The position numbers and the translations under genes were made by a program. From Hahella sp050299855 (lineage in GTDB: Bacteria > Pseudomonadota > Gammaproteobacteria > Pseudomonadales > Oleiphilaceae): 64,000 nt of DNA. The DNA lies in assembly GCA_050299855.1 (NCBI GenBank), contig JBNKWQ010000051.1, forward strand, positions 62,001 through 126,000. The letters run 5' to 3'. Shown in pieces: positions 60,170 through 64,000 of this stretch; position 1 is the stretch's first letter; each line of letters begins with the position of its first letter. A model generated the notes under the pieces. The model was given only the letters and a program-made list of their open reading frames with translations. It ran no database searches and was not told the DNA's origin.

Positions 60170-62332
60170 TTAACCACTAATCGTGGCCACAATCGTTATC
60201 TGTTTGTTGTCCGGCACTTCCTGGTAGGCCAGCACGTGCATACGCTCCACGCCCATACGTACGAATTTCGACAGTACTGACCGCAACGCGTTGGATACCA
60301 GCAAGATAGCCGGCTTGCCCAACATTTCTTGTCTCTGTGCTGCATCAGAAAGTGAGCGCTGAAGTTTTTCCATCATGCTCGGCTCCATAATCAGACCAAT
60401 ATCGTCCATGCCACCCGCTTGCTGAGCTTGCTGCATAGATTTAAGAAGGAGCTGTTCCAGACCCGGATCCAGCGTAATGACCGGCAATTCATTTTCATTA
60501 CCGATAATGCTTTGTACGATCAACCGGCGCAGCGATGCCCGTACTGAGGCGGTCAGGATATTGGCGTCCTGGGTTTTCGGTGTGGTATTAACAATAGCTT
60601 CAGCAATACTTCTCATATCCCGCACCGGGACATCTTCCTGCAACAGGTTCTGCAGCACTTTCAACAAAGTACTGACGGAAACCGTATTCGGAACCAACTC
60701 CTCTGCAAGTTTCGAAGCACTGCGGCCAAGCTGTTCCAGCCACTGCTGCACTTCTTCATGCCCCAGTAACTCGTAGGCATGTTTGTTCAGCACCTGATTC
60801 AGGTGAGTGGCGACCACGGTACTGGCATCGACCACCGTATAGCCAAGGGTCTGAGCCTGTTCTTTCTGGCTGGAGTCAATCCAGATGGCCTCCAACCCAA
60901 ACGCGGGGTCTTTGGTTTCGATGCCTTCCAGCTTGCCGAAAACCTGGCCGGGGTTGATCGCCATTTCCCGGTCCGGATGAATTTCCGCTTCTGCGATGGT
61001 GACCCCCATTAAGGTGATGCGATAAAAGTTCGGCATCAGGTCAAGGTTGTCGCGGATATGCACAGAAGGCATCAGGAATCCCAATTCCTGGGAAAGCTTT
61101 TTGCGCACGCCTTTAATGCGGGCCAGTAATTGGCCACCCTGGGATTTGTCTACCAATGGTATCAGGCGATAGCCGACCTCCAGACCGATAATGTCCACAT
61201 TGACCACATCATCCCAACCTAGCTCTTTGGTTTCCGGTGCTTTTATCGCCGGAGCCGCCTCACCGCCAGGCAAACCAGGACCACCCGGTGCCCCGGGAGC
61301 ACCTCTGCGGGGTGCAGGAATCACCCCCTCATCGACTTGCTCTGCTTCTTGAGCCCGTTTCCAGATCAGGAAAGATCCAGCGCCGGCAATGGCTGACAAC
61401 CCGAGAAATGCCACATGAGGCATACCGGGGATTATCCCCATGATGAACAGGATAACGGCAGGAATTCCCAGCGCCTTCGGGGCATTGAACATCTGCCTGA
61501 TGACCTGGGTACCCATATCCTGCTCACTACTGACACGGGTGACCATGATGGCGGCTGCGGAAGACAGCAATAAGGACGGAATCTGCGCCACCAGACCATC
61601 ACCGATGGTCAGGAGGGCATATTTTTGCATCGCATCGCTGAACTCCAGATCGTGTTGCAACATGCCGATGCTGATACCGCCCAGTAAGTTAATCGCTAAA
61701 ATCAGAAGTCCTGCTACGGCATCACCGCGCACAAATTTGCTGGCACCGTCCATGGAGCCGTAAAAGTCTGCTTCAGACGCGATTTCAGTACGCCGATGCT
61801 TGGCCTCATCCTGGTCAATCAGACCCGCATTCAGATCGGCGTCGATTGCCATCTGTTTACCAGGCATGGCATCCAGGGTAAAACGAGCGCTGACTTCAGA
61901 AACACGCCCCGCTCCCTTGGTGACCACCACAAAGTTGATAATCATCAGAATAGCGAAGACCACAATACCAACGGCATAGTTCCCGCCGATCAGGACCGCC
62001 CCGAAGGCTTCAATTACCTTACCTGCGGCATCCCCACCTTCATGACCTTCCAACAGCACGACGCGGGTAGAAGCAACGTTCAGAGCCAGCCGCAGCAATG
62101 TGGCCACCAGCAATACCGTCGGAAAAATGGCAAAGTCCATGGGGCGCATGGCATAAACACACACCATGAGGATGACAATGGACAACGCAATATTGAAAGT
62201 GAAAGTGACATCCAGCAGGAATGGCGGAATGGGCAAAGTCATCATGCCCAGCAAGACCATGAGCAGCAAAGGAATACCCAGATTCCCATGTGCCAGACTT
62301 CTGAAATTGGTCAGTGTTGCCGCTCGATCCAT
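60170..62332 (-). CDS. flhA: flagellar export gate protein FlhA
   Basis: A 720-residue export-gate subunit: eight N-terminal membrane helices (about 20-325: LLMVLLGMMTLPIPPFLLDV, YAMRPMDFAIFPTVLLVATL) with the FHIPEP-type block (FVVVTKGAGRVSEVSARFTL, DAMPGKQMAIDADLNAG), then a cytoplasmic domain (about 350-715). It forms the nonameric ring that receives chaperone-substrate complexes. ATG 62332 (MDRAATLTNF) is preferred over the longer frame. A candidate sigma-54 promoter lies about 65-80 bp upstream. Confidence 0.96.
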   Translation of the reverse strand: MDRAATLTNFRSLAHGNLGIPLLLMVLLGMMTLPIPPFLLDVTFTFNIALSIVILMVCVYAMRPMDFAIFPTVLLVATLLRLALNVASTRVVLLEGHEGGDAAGKVIEAFGAVLIGGNYAVGIVVFAILMIINFVVVTKGAGRVSEVSARFTLDAMPGKQMAIDADLNAGLIDQDEAKHRRTEIASEADFYGSMDGASKFVRGDAVAGLLILAINLLGGISIGMLQHDLEFSDAMQKYALLTIGDGLVAQIPSLLLSSAAAIMVTRVSSEQDMGTQVIRQMFNAPKALGIPAVILFIMGIIPGMPHVAFLGLSAIAGAGSFLIWKRAQEAEQVDEGVIPAPRRGAPGAPGGPGLPGGEAAPAIKAPETKELGWDDVVNVDIIGLEVGYRLIPLVDKSQGGQLLARIKGVRKKLSQELGFLMPSVHIRDNLDLMPNFYRITLMGVTIAEAEIHPDREMAINPGQVFGKLEGIETKDPAFGLEAIWIDSSQKEQAQTLGYTVVDASTVVATHLNQVLNKHAYELLGHEEVQQWLEQLGRSASKLAEELVPNTVSVSTLLKVLQNLLQEDVPVRDMRSIAEAIVNTTPKTQDANILTASVRASLRRLIVQSIIGNENELPVITLDPGLEQLLLKSMQQAQQAGGMDDIGLIMEPSMMEKLQRSLSDAAQRQEMLGKPAILLVSNALRSVLSKFVRMGVERMHVLAYQEVPDNKQITIVATISG

Positions 62333-62395
62333 ATCACACCTTTGTTCAACACATGACGCCAAATCTTTGACATCAACTACCGGTTTTTAAGGTGT

Positions 62396-62413
62396 ACTGC
62401 AGAAATCGTGCCT
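62396..62413 (-). promoter_or_regulatory. candidate sigma-54 promoter of flhA
   Basis: Read on the minus strand: AGGCACGATTTCTGCA, with GG (62411-62412) and GC (62399-62400) exactly 10 bases apart. GGCAC matches the -24 box well; CTGCA differs from TTGCA at one position of the -12 box. The expected start is about 55 nt before the flhA ATG. flhA is RpoN/FleQ-dependent in Pseudomonas, which supports the call. Confidence 0.55.
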
Positions 62414-62534
62414 TAGTTCCCGATCTCCTTTCGAAATAGGGCCGGCAGATATCCGGGGCCAGGAAAAAGTCAGGGCCTGTTAATTGGATATCTCCAAATG
62501 GGACTCGCTCTCCTCGAATAAGTGAAAACCGACC

Positions 62535-63671
62535 TTAGCTCTCTTGACGCAAGTGACTGGGAATTTCAAAATCAGGAATCTTGCCTGGACGCTTACCAAA
62601 ACCGCGGCGATAACGGCGGAGCTGGAATACGTACGCCAGTACCTGGGCGACCGCCAGATAAAGCCCGGAGGGGATTTCCTCGTCAATGTCAGCATGGTAG
62701 TAAATCGCCCTGGTCAGTGGCGGAGTCTCTACCAGTTCTACATCATGGGCTCTGGCGATTTCCCTGATTTTCATCGCCATATGGTCAGCACCTTTGGCCA
62801 CGACCACCGGTGCCTGCATGGTCTTGGAATTGTATTTCAATGCCACCGAGAAATGCGTGGGGTTGGTAATAACCACATCTGCCTTCGGCACTTCCTGCAG
62901 CATACGCCGCTGTGTCATTTCATACTGCAGTTGCCTGATCCGGCGCTTAACCTCCGGTTTCCCTTCCGTATCCTTGTATTCATCCTTCACTTCCTGTTTG
63001 GTCATACGCAATTTTTGGTTGTTGTCGTATATCTGGAAGGGAATATCGACCATCGCAATCAGGATCAATGAACAGGACAGAAAAAAGAAGCTCCAGGTCA
63101 TCAGTTTCAGGGCATGAAAGATGCTCAGCATCGGATCCTGCATCGACATGTCCAGCAGACTCGGGATAGCGTTATTCAGCAACAGCCCCCCTACCCCGCC
63201 AACCAGCAGTGTCTTGATAACCGCCTTGAACAGCTCCATCAGCGACTTTAACGAGAACATCCGTTTCAATCCCTCAAGAGGGTTAAGACGGCTGAATTTC
63301 GGCAGCAGGCTTTTGCCGCTGAACAGAATACCACCCAGCGCCGTATTGCCGACTATGCTGGCGATCAGCAGAATGAGCATGAATGGTGTCAGTGCCAATG
63401 CGGCTTCCTGAGCCATGGCGCCTAAATGGATGACAGGTCTGGCAGGATCAAAGATTTCTTCCCTTGTCATGGAGAAACTGTAGCGCAATATATTTTCCAG
63501 GGTTTTCCCCAATGCGGGTCCAAACACCAGAAATGCCACCGCTGCGGACATAAGAATCGCCATGGTGCCCAGTTCTTTGGAACGCGCAACCTGGCCTTCC
63601 TCCCGGGCCTTCTCAAGTTTTCGCCCGGTGGGTTCTTCGGTCTTTTCCTGACTACTGTCGTTATCTGCCAC
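62535..63671 (-). CDS. flhB: flagellar export switch protein FlhB
   Basis: A 378-residue protein: four membrane helices (about 30-210) and a cytoplasmic domain with the self-cleavage site NPTH (VVITNPTHFSVALKYNS). Flanking KMRQ-type helices are visible (REIARAHDVELVETPPLTR). It controls the switch from rod/hook to filament export. ATG 63671 (MADNDSSQEKTEEPT) is the family start. It is 14 bp downstream of fliR on the minus strand. Confidence 0.96.
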   Translation of the reverse strand: MADNDSSQEKTEEPTGRKLEKAREEGQVARSKELGTMAILMSAAVAFLVFGPALGKTLENILRYSFSMTREEIFDPARPVIHLGAMAQEAALALTPFMLILLIASIVGNTALGGILFSGKSLLPKFSRLNPLEGLKRMFSLKSLMELFKAVIKTLLVGGVGGLLLNNAIPSLLDMSMQDPMLSIFHALKLMTWSFFFLSCSLILIAMVDIPFQIYDNNQKLRMTKQEVKDEYKDTEGKPEVKRRIRQLQYEMTQRRMLQEVPKADVVITNPTHFSVALKYNSKTMQAPVVVAKGADHMAMKIREIARAHDVELVETPPLTRAIYYHADIDEEIPSGLYLAVAQVLAYVFQLRRYRRGFGKRPGKIPDFEIPSHLRQES

Positions 63672-63685
63672 AAACGACCCTCACG

Positions 63686-64000
63686 CTAGGGCGCGACCAG
63701 TAACATGGCACGCATGAAATGAAAGGTGGCTTCACTGAAGTTGGTAAACTGAGGAATGATGCCACCCACCGCAATCCAGAAAACCAGTAATCCGAAGATG
63801 ACCGTCAATGGAAAGCCAATGGAAAAGATATTCATCTGCGGTGCCGCACGGGTCATGACCCCAAAAGAAATGTTCACAATAAACACCGCTGTAACCGCCG
63901 GTAAAGCTATGGTCAGGGCTCCGGCAAACATCCAACTGATGCGGGAAGCCAGGTACCAGAAGGTCATGGCCTCCATACCGGTTTCGCCAATTGGTAGTAT
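63686..64000 (-). CDS. fliR: flagellar export protein FliR, C-terminal part, cut by window end
   Basis: About 105 codons of the C-terminal end are seen: FWYLASRISWMFAGALTIAL, AVTAVFIVNISFGVMTRAAP, IFSIGFPLTVIFGLLVFWI. This is the conserved FliR helix region (ALP...FGVMTRAAPQMNIF). The frame continues past base 64000, so the N-terminal half is outside. FliR forms the core of the export gate with FliP and FliQ, and precedes flhB as usual. Confidence 0.95.
   Translation of the reverse strand: MLPIGETGMEAMTFWYLASRISWMFAGALTIALPAVTAVFIVNISFGVMTRAAPQMNIFSIGFPLTVIFGLLVFWIAVGGIIPQFTNFSEATFHFMRAMLLVAP

Overview
The window reads as a chromosomal segment of a motile, aerobic, probably marine gammaproteobacterium of the Pseudomonadales/Oceanospirillales type. 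The evidence is a Pseudomonas-style flagellar/chemotaxis locus (fliR-flhB-flhA-flhF-fleN-fliA-cheY-cheZ-cheA-cheB-motC-motD-parC-parP-cheW-DUF2802), a finR/fpr pair, DNA polymerase II, an Mrp Na+/H+ antiporter with fused MrpA-MrpB, and the one-target GN sortase system typical of marine proteobacteria. No tRNA, rRNA, CRISPR array, transposase, integrase or phage gene was seen. Base composition looks even, near 50% G+C by eye.

Layout. 1-5.1 kb: end of a DUF1244 gene, a small lipoprotein, a LysR regulator divergent from an azoreductase, ferredoxin-NADP reductase divergent from FinR, and a GH114-type secreted hydrolase. 5.3-7.9 kb: rubrerythrin, an Hdr-like Fe-S protein and DUF3501, a conserved but poorly understood redox trio. 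8-19.6 kb: housekeeping and stress genes (DJ-1/PfpI, parvulin, ABC exporter, malate dehydrogenase, DUF4156 lipoprotein, polB, EEP-fold hydrolase, DinB, a membrane diguanylate cyclase, YbaK). 19.8-22.9 kb: sortase and its VIT/vWA surface target. 23.3-31.2 kb: di-heme peroxidase-like lipoprotein, an alpha/beta hydrolase lacking its nucleophile serine, and a purine-salvage neighbourhood (adenine deaminase, BMP-type binding protein, LOG-family phosphoribohydrolase, CMP/dCMP-type deaminase). 31.5-37.5 kb: mrpABCDEFG on the minus strand. 37.8-46.4 kb: 7TMR-DISM diguanylate cyclase, then a plus-strand set described below, then an AlgP-like histone H1-like protein. 46.5-64 kb: the flagellar/chemotaxis locus, all on the minus strand and running off the right edge inside fliR.

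The most unusual element is the tightly overlapped plus-strand operon at 40.2-43.1 kb. It encodes a coiled-coil protein, a single-pass membrane protein whose N-terminal half looks like a Roadblock/LC7-type module and whose C-terminal half is an OmpA-like peptidoglycan-binding domain, and a Rab/Ras-like small GTPase with Arg in place of the usual switch II Gln. A GGDEF-EAL protein with both active sites intact follows. I infer a GTPase switch anchored to the cell wall and possibly linked to c-di-GMP. Other points are a degenerate sortase signal, four repeated linker motifs in CheA, repeated 18-bp tandem duplications across the window, four CTGTTAACAC-like elements upstream of the ABC exporter, and an 11-bp-stem palindrome near the adenine deaminase gene.

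All functional calls come from reading the sequence and from memory of protein families. No database search was run.
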